From Clostridia bacterium (GTDB lineage: Bacteria > Bacillota > Clostridia > Lachnospirales > Lachnospiraceae), in contig CAJTDE010000034.1 in NCBI GenBank assembly GCA_910574835.1, forward strand, positions 1-48,262: a DNA stretch of 48,262 nucleotides, written 5' to 3'. Below, piece by piece: positions 16,885 to 25,924 of the stretch. A model generated the notes under the pieces. The model searched no databases, had not been told where the DNA came from, and was given only the letters and a program-made list of their open reading frames with translations. The position numbers and the translations under genes are program-made. The stretch's first letter is position 1. Every line of letters starts with the position of its first letter.

Positions 16885-18279
16885 ATGGCACCTATTCATT
16901 TTTCAAAAAGATCTCTCTTCTCTCTCCTGTCCGTTATACTTGCCTGTTCCCTGACCGCCTGCAGCGCCCGGCCTCCGGGCAGCTCTTCCGCTGTCTCGGC
17001 AGCAAGGGACTATGCCCTTGCCGAAGCAGCTTACCCAAAATCGGCGCCTTATCCGGATGAAGGCGCATATACGAACGCCGCCACCGGAGAGATCAAAAAG
17101 TCTTTCTACGACGCCTATGATGCCTGGAACGAGGAGCGCCGGGAACGCTTTGAACAGGCAGCATCCTATGAGGGTAAGCTTACGGGCTTTCTTCAAAAAA
17201 GTATTCCCCAATTCCTGTCCGGGCAGGAAACGGAAAACCGCATTTACTCTCCTCTGAATGTCTATCTGGCGCTCGGTATGCTGGCGGAGCTGACAGACGG
17301 GAACAGCCGCCGGCAGATTCTTGATCTGCTCGGAACGGACAGCATACAGGAGCTTCGCACCCTGGTGGCGGCTCTTTGGAACGCTAATTACTGCAATGAC
17401 GGGGCTACCACAAGTATTCTGGCAAGCTCCCTCTGGTTAAGCCAGGATGTAAAATTTGTTCCCTCCACGCTGGAACAGCTGGCCGATACTTATTACGCAT
17501 CCTCCTACCAGGGGCAAATGGGTTCCGAGGAATTGAACAAAGCCCTCGAAGCTTGGCTGAATGAGCAGACAGGCGGGCTTCTGGAAGAACAGGCTTCCGG
17601 CCTAGAGCTGGATGCGGATACGGTTCTGGCATTGGCCGCTACGATTTATTTCCGGGCAAAATGGGGATCTGAGTTTTCGGAAGGAAACACTTCTCAGGAG
17701 ATCTTTCACGGGCCGGAGCAGGATATTCCCTGTGATTTTATGTATCAGAGCGGCAGTCAGGAATATTATTGGGGAGACAAATTTTCCGCCACGGCTAAGT
17801 ACCTGGAGAACGGAGGCGCTATGTGGTTTCTTCTGCCGGATGAGGGCGTTTCGGTAGATAAACTGTTAGAGGATGAGGAAACCATGCGCTTTTTGACGGA
17901 AAAGGAGAACTGGGAGAATCAAATGTATTTGACCGTGAACTTGTCCGTGCCTAAATTTGATGCGGCGTCGGATCTGGATCTGATAGCCGATCTTAAGGCT
18001 CTTGGAATTACGGATGTCTTTGACAGCGCTGTTTCGGATTTTTCGCCTGCTGCCAAGGATGCGGAGGGGCTATTTCTCTCTCAGGCCAAGCATGCCGCAC
18101 GTGTGGCTATTGATGAAAAAGGGTGTATCGCGGCCGCTTATACGGTTATGGCCGTATGCGGCGCCGGTGCGCCGCCTCATGAGGAGATTGATTTTATAGT
18201 GAACCGGCCGTTTTTATTCGCCATTACCGGGAGTGACGGATTGCCCTTGTTTGTCGGGGTGGTAAATCGGCCAAAATAA
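16885..18279 (+). CDS. Serpin family protein, predicted lipoprotein
   Basis: The ATG at 16885 is six bases after AGGAGG and gives 464 residues; a TTG at 16867 lies before that site. A lipoprotein signal ends in LTAC with Cys26 as the lipidation site, followed by a Ser/Pro/Ala-rich spacer. The serpin fold covers about 95-464: NRIYSPLNVYLALGML, AATIYFRAKWGSEF, the hinge EKGCIAAAYT (about 411-420), and NRPFLFAI near the end. Serpins trap serine or cysteine proteases irreversibly. Counting from the hinge Gly (P15), P1-P1' falls near Ala-Gly, with Cys at P14 and P3. Small P1 residues would suit elastase- or subtilisin-like targets. Probably displayed outside the cell. Confidence 0.92.
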   Translation: MAPIHFSKRSLFSLLSVILACSLTACSARPPGSSSAVSAARDYALAEAAYPKSAPYPDEGAYTNAATGEIKKSFYDAYDAWNEERRERFEQAASYEGKLTGFLQKSIPQFLSGQETENRIYSPLNVYLALGMLAELTDGNSRRQILDLLGTDSIQELRTLVAALWNANYCNDGATTSILASSLWLSQDVKFVPSTLEQLADTYYASSYQGQMGSEELNKALEAWLNEQTGGLLEEQASGLELDADTVLALAATIYFRAKWGSEFSEGNTSQEIFHGPEQDIPCDFMYQSGSQEYYWGDKFSATAKYLENGGAMWFLLPDEGVSVDKLLEDEETMRFLTEKENWENQMYLTVNLSVPKFDAASDLDLIADLKALGITDVFDSAVSDFSPAAKDAEGLFLSQAKHAARVAIDEKGCIAAAYTVMAVCGAGAPPHEEIDFIVNRPFLFAITGSDGLPLFVGVVNRPK

Positions 18280-18307
18280 AGGAAGCCTTGATTTTACTGG
18301 CTTCCTT
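18279..18307. terminator. Hairpin terminator between serpin gene and tRNA-Gly
   Basis: AAGGAAGCC/GGCTTCCTT, 9-bp perfect stem. The tail is T-rich on the minus strand (TTTATTTT), so it best fits the end of the tRNA-Phe/tRNA-Gly transcript, and it may also end the convergent serpin transcript. Confidence 0.7.
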
Positions 18308-18320
18308 AACAAATAAAAAG

Positions 18321-18391
18321 AGCGGGTGATGGGAATCGAACCCACGTGTCCAGCTTGGAAGGCTGGTGTTCTACCATTGAACTACACCCGC
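18321..18391 (-). tRNA. tRNA-Gly (TCC)
   Basis: A 71-base tRNA: acceptor GCGGGTG/CATCACCCGC region, anticodon arm CCAGC-CTTCCAA-GCTGG giving TCC, and T-arm GTGGGTTCGATTCCCAT. CCA not encoded. It follows tRNA-Phe by 22 bp on the same strand. Confidence 0.95.
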
Positions 18392-18413
18392 ATAATGCAA
18401 TATGAAATTCCAA

Positions 18414-18486
<73 letters not shown>

Positions 18487-18529
18487 AAATAACATCTGTT
18501 GTGACTGTGTTTCACAACAGATGTTATTT
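18487..18529 (-). terminator. Terminator of the GH13/aldo-keto reductase operon
   Basis: A perfect 17-bp stem (arms 18487-18503 and 18513-18529, core AACATCTGTTGTG) lies between the aldo/keto reductase stop and tRNA-Phe. It borders the tRNA 5' end directly. Confidence 0.8.
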
Positions 18530-18576
18530 TACACGATTACCAATTATTTGTCAACAATTTTTTGAAAGCCCGCATC

Positions 18577-19602
18577 CTACAGCTTTACACGGCCGGTCAC
18601 AATTTCTTTGTAATCAGCATAATTCTTCTCCAGCAAAGCCGGTGTATCCAAACCAAACGGACACTTCTTTTTACATGCATTGCAATGCTTACATTCCTCT
18701 ATCTTCTTCATCTTCGCTTGAACCTCGGACGTCAGCTGAAGTTCGGAAGGCGAGCGCCGGATAAGCTGCGACATCCTGGCACATGTATTGATCTCGATCC
18801 CCACAGGACAAGGCATACAGTAGCCGCAGGCACGGCAAAAATCTGCCCCCAGCTCTTCCTTATCCTTTGCAATCTCTGCTTTTATCTCTTCCGTCATAAC
18901 GGGCGGATTCTCTATGTAGGAAAGAAATTCATCAAGCTCTTTCTCCCTCTGGATTCCCCAGATAGGAAGCACATGCTCAAACTGAGCCAAGAACGCATAC
19001 GCAGCAGCAGAATTTGTCAAAAGTCCGCCGGATAAGCCCTTCATAGCGATAAAGCCCATCTCTGCCTTTTTACATTTTTCCACCAGTTCCAGCTCATGCT
19101 CCGTAGCCAGATAACAGAAAGGAAACTGGAGTGTTTCATACAATCCGCTGTCAATCGCCTCATGTGCTACTTTAAGCCTGTGATTGGTGATTCCGATATG
19201 GCGGATCTTCCCCTGTGCCTTTGCCTCCAGCATGGCTTCATACAGCCCGCTCCCGTCTCCCGGCTTCGGGCAGAAAGGCGGATTGTGAAACTGGTAGAGA
19301 TCCACATAATCTACACCGAGATCCTCTAAGGATTCTCCCAAATCCTTCCAAAAATTGTCCGCCGTCAGAGCCATCGTCTTTGTAGCCAAGTAAATCTGAT
19401 CCCGCATACCAGCAAAAGCCTTTCCAAGCTTTCTTTCACTGTCCGTATAAAATCTGGCTGTGTCAAAGAAATTCATGCCGCCCTTGTGCGCTTTTCTCAA
19501 AAGCGTTACCGCCGCTTCTTCTCCGATTCTCTGAATAGGCAGCGCGCCAAATCCGTTTTTATGAGCTGCGATTCCTGTTTTTCCAAGTACTACCCGTAGC
19601 AT
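18577..19602 (-). CDS. Aldo/keto reductase with C-terminal 4Fe-4S domain
   Basis: A 341-residue protein. Residues 1-235 form the aldo/keto reductase barrel: LGKTG start, FFDTARFYTDSERKLGKA with the catalytic Asp and Tyr, the ATKTM Lys strand, and DLYQFHNP. The C-terminal part has two Cys clusters, CRACGYCMPCP (about 255-267) and CKHCNACKKKCP (about 302-314), fitting two 4Fe-4S clusters as in the predicted ferredoxin-like oxidoreductases of anaerobes. The substrate is unknown. AAGGAG lies 8 bases before the ATG. Its start lies inside the 3' end of the GH13 gene (44-bp overlap), so both are probably made from one mRNA. Confidence 0.92.
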   Translation of the reverse strand: MLRVVLGKTGIAAHKNGFGALPIQRIGEEAAVTLLRKAHKGGMNFFDTARFYTDSERKLGKAFAGMRDQIYLATKTMALTADNFWKDLGESLEDLGVDYVDLYQFHNPPFCPKPGDGSGLYEAMLEAKAQGKIRHIGITNHRLKVAHEAIDSGLYETLQFPFCYLATEHELELVEKCKKAEMGFIAMKGLSGGLLTNSAAAYAFLAQFEHVLPIWGIQREKELDEFLSYIENPPVMTEEIKAEIAKDKEELGADFCRACGYCMPCPVGIEINTCARMSQLIRRSPSELQLTSEVQAKMKKIEECKHCNACKKKCPFGLDTPALLEKNYADYKEIVTGRVKL

Positions 19603-21709
19603 GCCGCTTTCTCCTTATTATCCATTTCTTTCTGCTCTTTTCCGCGGATACGCCCTGTTCCTTCGTCTCCCTGCGTGTACGCAGCACCGCGGCGGAAAAA
19701 GGCGGCAGAAAGATCTCAATCTCCCCGTTAGACACAAGATAGCATGCTTTTTCCGTGGTAAATCCATCTTCCACCGACAAAATAAGCCGTTCCATAAGAG
19801 TTCCGTCAAACACCTCGCCAATCCAAACCGGAATGGATACCTTATGTCCCTGTTCGTTATTATTCACCGCAACAAGAACCTGATTATCCTTATCAAAACG
19901 TATCATGCCGATAATTCCGTGCAGCGCCAGTATAATCTTCCCCGATCCTGTCCGGCAAGCCTGGTTTTCTTTATGAATCCGGATCAGTTCTTTATGATAA
20001 GCAATCAATTCCTGGTCCTCATTGCCCCACGGATAAGTTCTGCGGTTATCCGGATCTGTAAATCCGCACAATCCCGCTTCATCGCCGTAATAAAGTGTCG
20101 GAGCGCCGGACCAGGTCATCTGCAAAGCTACCGCCTCCCGAAATACCGCCTTCGAGATCCCCGCGGAAGCGTCCTCAGAGCTTCGGCTTCCCAGACGTCC
20201 CTCCATATGACTCGTTCTGGTCAGAAAACGAGAATGGTCGTGATTCGACAGCTGATTCATGGCTATCAAAAATGACGGTCCGTAAAAACTCCGAAAATTC
20301 TCACTTAAGGTTCCCAGGAGCGCCTCCTCATTATTAAGCAAATCCTCACGAAAATATTCACTGTGCTTTTCCATCCCTGTCAGGAACCAGGTGAGCGGCT
20401 CCATAAAGGAATCATAGTTCATAACAGAATCCCATTCGCCGCCGCTCAGCCATGCCGACGCATCGCCATAATGCTCCGCATAAATCACGGCCTCCGAATT
20501 GGACTCTTTCACACTGCTGCGAAATTCTTTCCAAAAATTATGGTTGCACTCCGGAGTAAGACCCAAATCCGCAGCCACATCCAAACGCCATCCATCTACA
20601 GAGTACGGCGGGGAAACCCACTTCCTGCCAATATTCATAATATACTCCTGAAGCTCCGGCGACGCCTCATAGGCCAGCTTCGGCAGTGTCTTATGCCCCC
20701 ACCAGCCGTCATAAAATTCATTATACGGCCACTCATGTTCATTATTGAACCGAAAAAAATCCCGATAGACACTCAGCTCCGATACATATGCGCCTTCCTC
20801 ATAATCTCCGCTGCTCTCATACAGACGTTCCCGATCCAGCCATTTATTGAAGGAACCGCAATGGTTGAATACGCCGTCCAGGAGAATCCGGATACCGCGC
20901 TTATGCACTTCCTCTACAAATTGAATGAAAAACTCATTGCTCGCTTCCAGATTTTCCCGATTTACCACACGCTGTATATAACGTCCGGCCTTCCTGTTGT
21001 CCAGTTCTCCCTCCGGAAGAAGCTCTCCCCCATCCTTCTTAATCACCGTAAAATGAGGATCGATGTAATCATAATCCTGACAATCATACTTGTGATTGGA
21101 CGGCGATACAAATATGGGGTTCATATAAATCACTTCAACACCCAAATCCACCAGATAATCCAGCTTATCCAGTATGCCCTGTAGATCTCCCCCATAAAAG
21201 GTTCCTACATCCATGACATCCGGGCACTTGTTCCAATCCTCTTCCTTCCGTACCTGCTCTCCGATGTAGCTATACTCCCCTGTCATTACATCATTAGAGG
21301 GATCTCCGTTGCAAAACCGATCCACATAGATCTGATACATCACTGCTCCCTTGGCCCAGTCCGGCGTAAAAAATCCTGGTATGATTCCAAAGGAATAAAC
21401 ACTCTGCAGCTCCTCTGTGATTCCTCTTTTATTGTAAAAAAGGCGCTCCTCTCCGGATCGAATCTCAAAATAATAAAGCATCCTGCGGTTTCCCACCCGC
21501 AGCTGAATCTGGTAATAGTCGAATCTTTCATTCGTCTGAAACTTCTTCATAGGAAGCCGGTTTCCCTTGCTAATCAAATAGACAGCATCTACATCGTCCT
21601 TAGCCGTGCGAAAAACAATGGTTACCATATCTCCCGGATTGACCTCCATAGGAATCCGGTACTGACCTGTTTCATCAGAAAAAAGTGCGTCTCTGTTAAT
21701 CTTGCTCAT
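19559..21709 (-). CDS. GH13 alpha-glucosidase/neopullulanase-type amylase, cytosolic
   Basis: The start at 21709 (MSKINRDALFSD, 716 residues) is preceded by AAGGGAG; an in-frame GTG at 21745 has no such site. An N-terminal beta domain (about 1-115, CBM34-like) precedes the barrel. The conserved regions are present: DGVFNH (about 280), DGWRLDVA with the nucleophile Asp (about 376), YAEHYG with the acid Glu (about 411), and NHDHSR (about 490). This pattern fits cyclomaltodextrinase/neopullulanase/maltogenic amylase (GH13_20), which split imported maltodextrins. No signal peptide is seen, so it acts inside the cell. The C-terminus carries a basic tail of about 35 residues that overlaps the next gene. 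Confidence 0.92.
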   Translation of the reverse strand: MSKINRDALFSDETGQYRIPMEVNPGDMVTIVFRTAKDDVDAVYLISKGNRLPMKKFQTNERFDYYQIQLRVGNRRMLYYFEIRSGEERLFYNKRGITEELQSVYSFGIIPGFFTPDWAKGAVMYQIYVDRFCNGDPSNDVMTGEYSYIGEQVRKEEDWNKCPDVMDVGTFYGGDLQGILDKLDYLVDLGVEVIYMNPIFVSPSNHKYDCQDYDYIDPHFTVIKKDGGELLPEGELDNRKAGRYIQRVVNRENLEASNEFFIQFVEEVHKRGIRILLDGVFNHCGSFNKWLDRERLYESSGDYEEGAYVSELSVYRDFFRFNNEHEWPYNEFYDGWWGHKTLPKLAYEASPELQEYIMNIGRKWVSPPYSVDGWRLDVAADLGLTPECNHNFWKEFRSSVKESNSEAVIYAEHYGDASAWLSGGEWDSVMNYDSFMEPLTWFLTGMEKHSEYFREDLLNNEEALLGTLSENFRSFYGPSFLIAMNQLSNHDHSRFLTRTSHMEGRLGSRSSEDASAGISKAVFREAVALQMTWSGAPTLYYGDEAGLCGFTDPDNRRTYPWGNEDQELIAYHKELIRIHKENQACRTGSGKIILALHGIIGMIRFDKDNQVLVAVNNNEQGHKVSIPVWIGEVFDGTLMERLILSVEDGFTTEKACYLVSNGEIEIFLPPFSAAVLRTRRETKEQGVSAEKSRKKWIIRRKRHATGSTWKNRNRSS

Positions 21710-21788
21710 CTTCTTTCTCTCCCTTGGATCTATTTTATAATACACTGCTATAGATTACAAGATAGATTTTTGCTTATATATGGGCAGT

Positions 21789-21823
21789 AAAAAAGACAGC
21801 CGTTACGTCCTGCTGTCTTTTTT
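21789..21823 (-). terminator. Terminator downstream of ftsH
   Basis: A 12-bp stem (AAAAAAGACAGC/GCTGTCTTTTTT) with an 11-base loop. A-rich and T-rich flanks allow use on either strand. The 180 bases between it and the ftsH stop are AT-rich and hold no gene that I can see. Confidence 0.75.
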
Positions 21824-22003
21824 AGGAGAAGGTATTTCTTTTACTTATGGGGTGTAGCAAAAACTATATAATGTATTGGGGGTTTTACAAGTATTATTAT
21901 ATCACAGTTTTAAAATAAGTGTGCACAAACTTTACAAAAATCGCATATTGTTTTTGTTAGGTTTTCACAAATCAAATCCGTCATATTGACGAAATTACAA
22001 ATC

Positions 22004-23839
22004 TTACCAGTCCAGCGCCGGCTCTTTTTCATCCTTTTGGAAGAGAGCTTCGAACTCTTCCCGCGTAATTTTTTCTTTCTCAAGAAGCAGCTCCGCGGCT
22101 TCGTCCAGCACTCTGCGGTGCTCCAAAATGATATTTTTGGCCTTTTGGTAACATTCATCTACGATGCGCTTAATCTCCATATCAATCTTGCTGGCAACCG
22201 CTTCGCCGTACCCCTTCGTATGGCCAAAATCTCTTCCTATGAAAACCTCTTCATCCGAATCATAGTTCACAAGCCCCAGTTCCTCAGACATACCATACTT
22301 TGTCACCATCGCCCTGGCCACGCCGGTCGCCTGCTTAATATCCTGGGAAGCGCCGGTGGTAATATCGTCAAAAATCAGCTCTTCCGCGATTCTTCCGCCC
22401 AAGCACACCTGAATGTCCTGAAGCATCCGTCCCTTTGTATTAAACATCTCATCCTTTTCCGGCAACGGCATGGTATAACCTGCGGCTCCCATACCCGTAG
22501 GAATAATGGATACGGTATAAACCGGACCCACATCCGGAAGTACATGAAACAAAATCGCGTGTCCCGCCTCATGGTAAGCAGTAATCCGCTTCTCCTTATC
22601 GGATACTACACGGCTGGTTTTCTCTGATCCGATTCCCACTTTTACAAAGGATTTACGGATATCCTCCTGAAGAATATACTGCCTATCCGCCTTGGCGGCA
22701 AAGATAGCGGCCTCATTCATCAGGTTTTCCAGATCCGCGCCGGTCATTCCCGCCGTCGTCTGGGCAACCTGCTTTAAGTCTACATCCTCGGCCAACGGCT
22801 TATCCTTGGCATGCACATGAAGTATCTCTTCCCTGCCCTTTACATCCGGACGGCCCACCATGATCTTCCGGTCAAAACGGCCGGGACGCAGAATCGCCGG
22901 GTCCAGAATATCTACCCGGTTGGTAGCCGCCATAACAATAATGCCTTCATTGACTCCAAATCCATCCATCTCCACCAGAAGCTGATTCAGCGTCTGTTCC
23001 CGCTCGTCGTGGCCGCCGCCCATGCCGCTGCCCCGACGTCTGGCCACCGCATCAATCTCATCAATAAATACAATACAGGGATGGTTCCGCTTGGCGTCCG
23101 AAAACAAATCCCGCACTCTTGAAGCGCCTACGCCTACAAACATTTCAACAAAGTCAGAACCGGAAATACTGAAAAACGGCACTCCTGCCTCGCCTGCTAC
23201 CGCCTTGGCCAGCAAAGTCTTGCCTGTTCCCGGAGGGCCTTCCAACAGCACGCCCTTAGGAATACGCGCTCCTACTTTAATATATTTTTGCGGCATCTTC
23301 AGAAAATCAACTATCTCCCGCAGATCTTCCTTTTCCTCCTGAAGTCCCGCCACATCCTTAAAGGTTGTATGAATCTGCTCCTGAGTCGTCAGCTTTGCCC
23401 GGCTTCTTCCAAAGTCCATCATTCGGTTGCTGCCGCCGCCCGACTGGCGGTTCATAAACATCATCATCACAAATACAACGACAACTGCTACAAGAAGAGG
23501 CATTCCAAGACTTTGAATCCAGCTCTGGCTCCTCACATTATCATATGCCACAAAAGCCCCGGCCTTTGTAAGCAGTCTTCCTGCCTCTACGGTATCCGGA
23601 ACATTCACCTTCGCGGTGCTCCCGTCCTTCTTCACCAGCTCTACGGTTCCGGTAGGCGCCGTCTGATTCTGCGTAATCACAGCCTTCTCAACATTTCCCG
23701 ACTCTACGTCCTCCTGAAACTGGTTATAGGTGTACAGATTCTGCATCTCCGTTCTCTTGGCAAATTCCGACAGAAAGAACAAGAGCACCAGCAGCATCAG
23801 CAAATAAAAAAATGATATCCGGTACGTTCTGCTATTCAA
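22004..23839 (-). CDS. ftsH: ATP-dependent zinc metalloprotease FtsH
   Basis: A complete 611-residue FtsH: two N-terminal TM segments (about 7-27 and 106-128) with a small outer domain between, AAA+ ATPase with Walker A GPPGTGKT (about 203), Walker [10 protein letters not shown], second region of homology around [20 protein letters not shown], and the zinc protease motif HEAGH (about 423). It degrades membrane and short-lived cytosolic proteins. The start codon is TTG, fixed by GGAGG seven bases upstream and by family length. It ends the spoIIE-tilS-hpt-ftsH run, 32 bp after hpt, in the same order as in B. subtilis. Confidence 0.98.
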   Translation of the reverse strand: MNSRTYRISFFYLLMLLVLLFFLSEFAKRTEMQNLYTYNQFQEDVESGNVEKAVITQNQTAPTGTVELVKKDGSTAKVNVPDTVEAGRLLTKAGAFVAYDNVRSQSWIQSLGMPLLVAVVVVFVMMMFMNRQSGGGSNRMMDFGRSRAKLTTQEQIHTTFKDVAGLQEEKEDLREIVDFLKMPQKYIKVGARIPKGVLLEGPPGTGKTLLAKAVAGEAGVPFFSISGSDFVEMFVGVGASRVRDLFSDAKRNHPCIVFIDEIDAVARRRGSGMGGGHDEREQTLNQLLVEMDGFGVNEGIIVMAATNRVDILDPAILRPGRFDRKIMVGRPDVKGREEILHVHAKDKPLAEDVDLKQVAQTTAGMTGADLENLMNEAAIFAAKADRQYILQEDIRKSFVKVGIGSEKTSRVVSDKEKRITAYHEAGHAILFHVLPDVGPVYTVSIIPTGMGAAGYTMPLPEKDEMFNTKGRMLQDIQVCLGGRIAEELIFDDITTGASQDIKQATGVARAMVTKYGMSEELGLVNYDSDEEVFIGRDFGHTKGYGEAVASKIDMEIKRIVDECYQKAKNIILEHRRVLDEAAELLLEKEKITREEFEALFQKDEKEPALDW

Positions 23840-23871
23840 CGCATTTCCTCCATTCTAAGTTTTGCAATTTC

Positions 23872-24399
23872 CTAATCCACAAATTCTATAATGCCGATAT
23901 AAGGAAGATTCCGATATCTCTGGTCATAATCCAGGCCGTATCCCACTACAAACTCATCCGGGATCTGAAAGCCCGTGTACTTTACTTCCACATCCACCAC
24001 TCTGCGGGACGGCTTGTCAAGCAATGTGCAGATGGTCATGCTCTTTGGATTCCTCTGACCCAGCAGCTTTACCAGATGATTCAATGTCCGTCCAGAATCA
24101 ATAATATCCTCAACTATAATTACATTCTTCCCCTGAAGCGGCTCATCGAGATCTTTACTTAAACGTACTACTCCACTGGACTTCGTTTCCGCTCCATAGC
24201 TGGATACCTGCATAAAGTCTATGGTAACCGGAAGGGTTATCCGCTTTGCAAGCTCACAAACAAAGAAAATGCTCCCCTTCAAAATACAAATCAGATGAAC
24301 CTCCTGTCCCGCAAAGTCCTCGCTGATCTTCTTGCCCAGCTCTTGAATCTTTGCATCTACCTCATCCTCAGGAATCATAACCCGGATCTTCTCTGCCAT
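23872..24399 (-). CDS. hpt: Hypoxanthine phosphoribosyltransferase
   Basis: This 175-residue enzyme converts hypoxanthine (and usually guanine) to the nucleotide with PRPP. The PRPP loop VIIVEDIIDSGRTL (about 97-110) is the type I phosphoribosyltransferase signature; the upstream LKGSIFFVCELAKRI and downstream YVGYGLDYDQRYRNLPYIG segments are typical of Hpt. GGAGGAGAAGAAG precedes the ATG. The start overlaps tilS by 32 bp, and ftsH follows, as in B. subtilis. Confidence 0.97.
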   Translation of the reverse strand: MAEKIRVMIPEDEVDAKIQELGKKISEDFAGQEVHLICILKGSIFFVCELAKRITLPVTIDFMQVSSYGAETKSSGVVRLSKDLDEPLQGKNVIIVEDIIDSGRTLNHLVKLLGQRNPKSMTICTLLDKPSRRVVDVEVKYTGFQIPDEFVVGYGLDYDQRYRNLPYIGIIEFVD

Positions 24400-25786
24400 C
24401 TTCTTCTCCTCCGTATATCCGTACTTTCAGAATTTGTCTTGTATCGTCCGTAACCTTATAACATTCACTGATACGCATCCCCGGAATCCAGATAATATGA
24501 CTGCCGTCCGCCAGCAGAAGAAGCTCTTCGCGCTCCTTTGCAGGAAGCTTTTGATCAATCAAATAATCCTTAAGCTTTTTATGCCCATGCTCCCGGTTAA
24601 TCTCCAGGTAATCCCCCGGTCTGCGCCTTCGAATTACCGGATAATTTTCTATTTTATCATAATCAAACCATTTCGTATACGCTTTTTCCGGAATAATTTG
24701 ATTTTTTTGCGCATTTTCTAAAGAAAAAATCCACCTTTTTCCGCCTATTCTGCAGATTCCCGGAATTTCTACGGCGGGAAGTTCTTCCGGCTCCTGCCGG
24801 ACGTTCTCCCTTTCTCCCCGGCTTAAGCTCACGCCGCCATACTGCCGCGCGGCGCTTCTTTCTCCCGGCAGACAAAGACAGCTTCCTGTCTGCTTCTCAA
24901 AAAGCTCCTCCACCATCTCGATATGCCGCCGGCGTATATCCTTTAACCCGCCCTCCTGCCGCGCCAGGCAATAGCGAATCAGACGCCCCCTCAAAAGCGG
25001 ATGAAGCCGTCTAAAGGCTTCCTCAAACAAAAAGAAGCCGTTTTCTTCTTCACGCACGCATATACGAAAGGCATTCCCGGCAGCCTCCTCCAGAAAATGC
25101 TCTATCTCTGACAGCTCTCTGGCCGTATCAACCATATGGCGGACAGCGCCCCCGTTAATTTCTTCTTTGGCACATGCCAAAATTGTATGGCGAATCCGAT
25201 TTCTCGTATAGGCTTCTTCCTGATTTGTGCTGTCCTCACACCAGGAAAGCTTCTGCTCCTGAAGCCACTCTATAATCTCCCGGCGTTCCACGCAGAGCAA
25301 CGGACGAATCAGGCTGTCCCGCTTCGGTTCCATACCTGCCAGGCCCCGAATCCCGGTTCCCCGGAATAAATGGAACAGCATAGTTTCCGCCTGATCATCT
25401 CCGTGATGCCCTACTGCAATTCGGTTGCAGCCGCTGCGTTTCGCTTCTCCGTGAAACGCCTCATAGCGGCAGGCCCTTCCCGCCTCCTCTAAAGTAAGCT
25501 TTTCCTTCTTGGCTCTTCCCCTGACTTCCTTATACACGCACCGCAAAGGAATCTTCCAATCATGGCAAAGCTTTTCTACAAATTCCTGATCGCGGTCCGC
25601 CTCCTCTTCCCGCAGACCATGATTCACATGCACTGCCATCAGCTCAAAGTCCAGTTCTTCTTGCAGTCTGTGCAGCACGAGAAGAAGGCATACGGAATCC
25701 GGGCCTCCCGATACTCCCGCCAGCACCTTATCCTTGGGATTTATCATATCATTTTCTTTTATAAACTCTCGGATACGCGAAATCAT
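24368..25786 (-). CDS. tilS: tRNA(Ile)-lysidine synthase TilS
   Basis: A 472-residue enzyme that turns C34 of tRNA-Ile(CAU) into lysidine, needed to read AUA. The N-type PP-loop SGGPDS is at 26-31, and HVNHGLREEEADRDQEFV, GHHGDDQAETMLFHLFRG and RNRIRH follow in the normal order. The C-terminal TilS domain carries RRRPGDYLEI and KKLKDYLIDQKLP. The gene is in the conserved spoIIE-tilS-hpt-ftsH context and overlaps hpt by 32 bp, which suggests coupling. Confidence 0.97.
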   Translation of the reverse strand: MISRIREFIKENDMINPKDKVLAGVSGGPDSVCLLLVLHRLQEELDFELMAVHVNHGLREEEADRDQEFVEKLCHDWKIPLRCVYKEVRGRAKKEKLTLEEAGRACRYEAFHGEAKRSGCNRIAVGHHGDDQAETMLFHLFRGTGIRGLAGMEPKRDSLIRPLLCVERREIIEWLQEQKLSWCEDSTNQEEAYTRNRIRHTILACAKEEINGGAVRHMVDTARELSEIEHFLEEAAGNAFRICVREEENGFFLFEEAFRRLHPLLRGRLIRYCLARQEGGLKDIRRRHIEMVEELFEKQTGSCLCLPGERSAARQYGGVSLSRGERENVRQEPEELPAVEIPGICRIGGKRWIFSLENAQKNQIIPEKAYTKWFDYDKIENYPVIRRRRPGDYLEINREHGHKKLKDYLIDQKLPAKEREELLLLADGSHIIWIPGMRISECYKVTDDTRQILKVRIYGGEEDGREDPGYDS

Positions 25787-25924
25787 ATCTCTTGCCTCCC
25801 TCCTGCATGACGGCGCAGGTCTCCCCTGCCCAAGTCATCCTGCCTGTAAACGGCCCCATAATCACAAAATGTCTACTCACAGTATACAAGCGGTCAGCAA
25901 GAAAAGTCAACCTATGCCGCCGGT

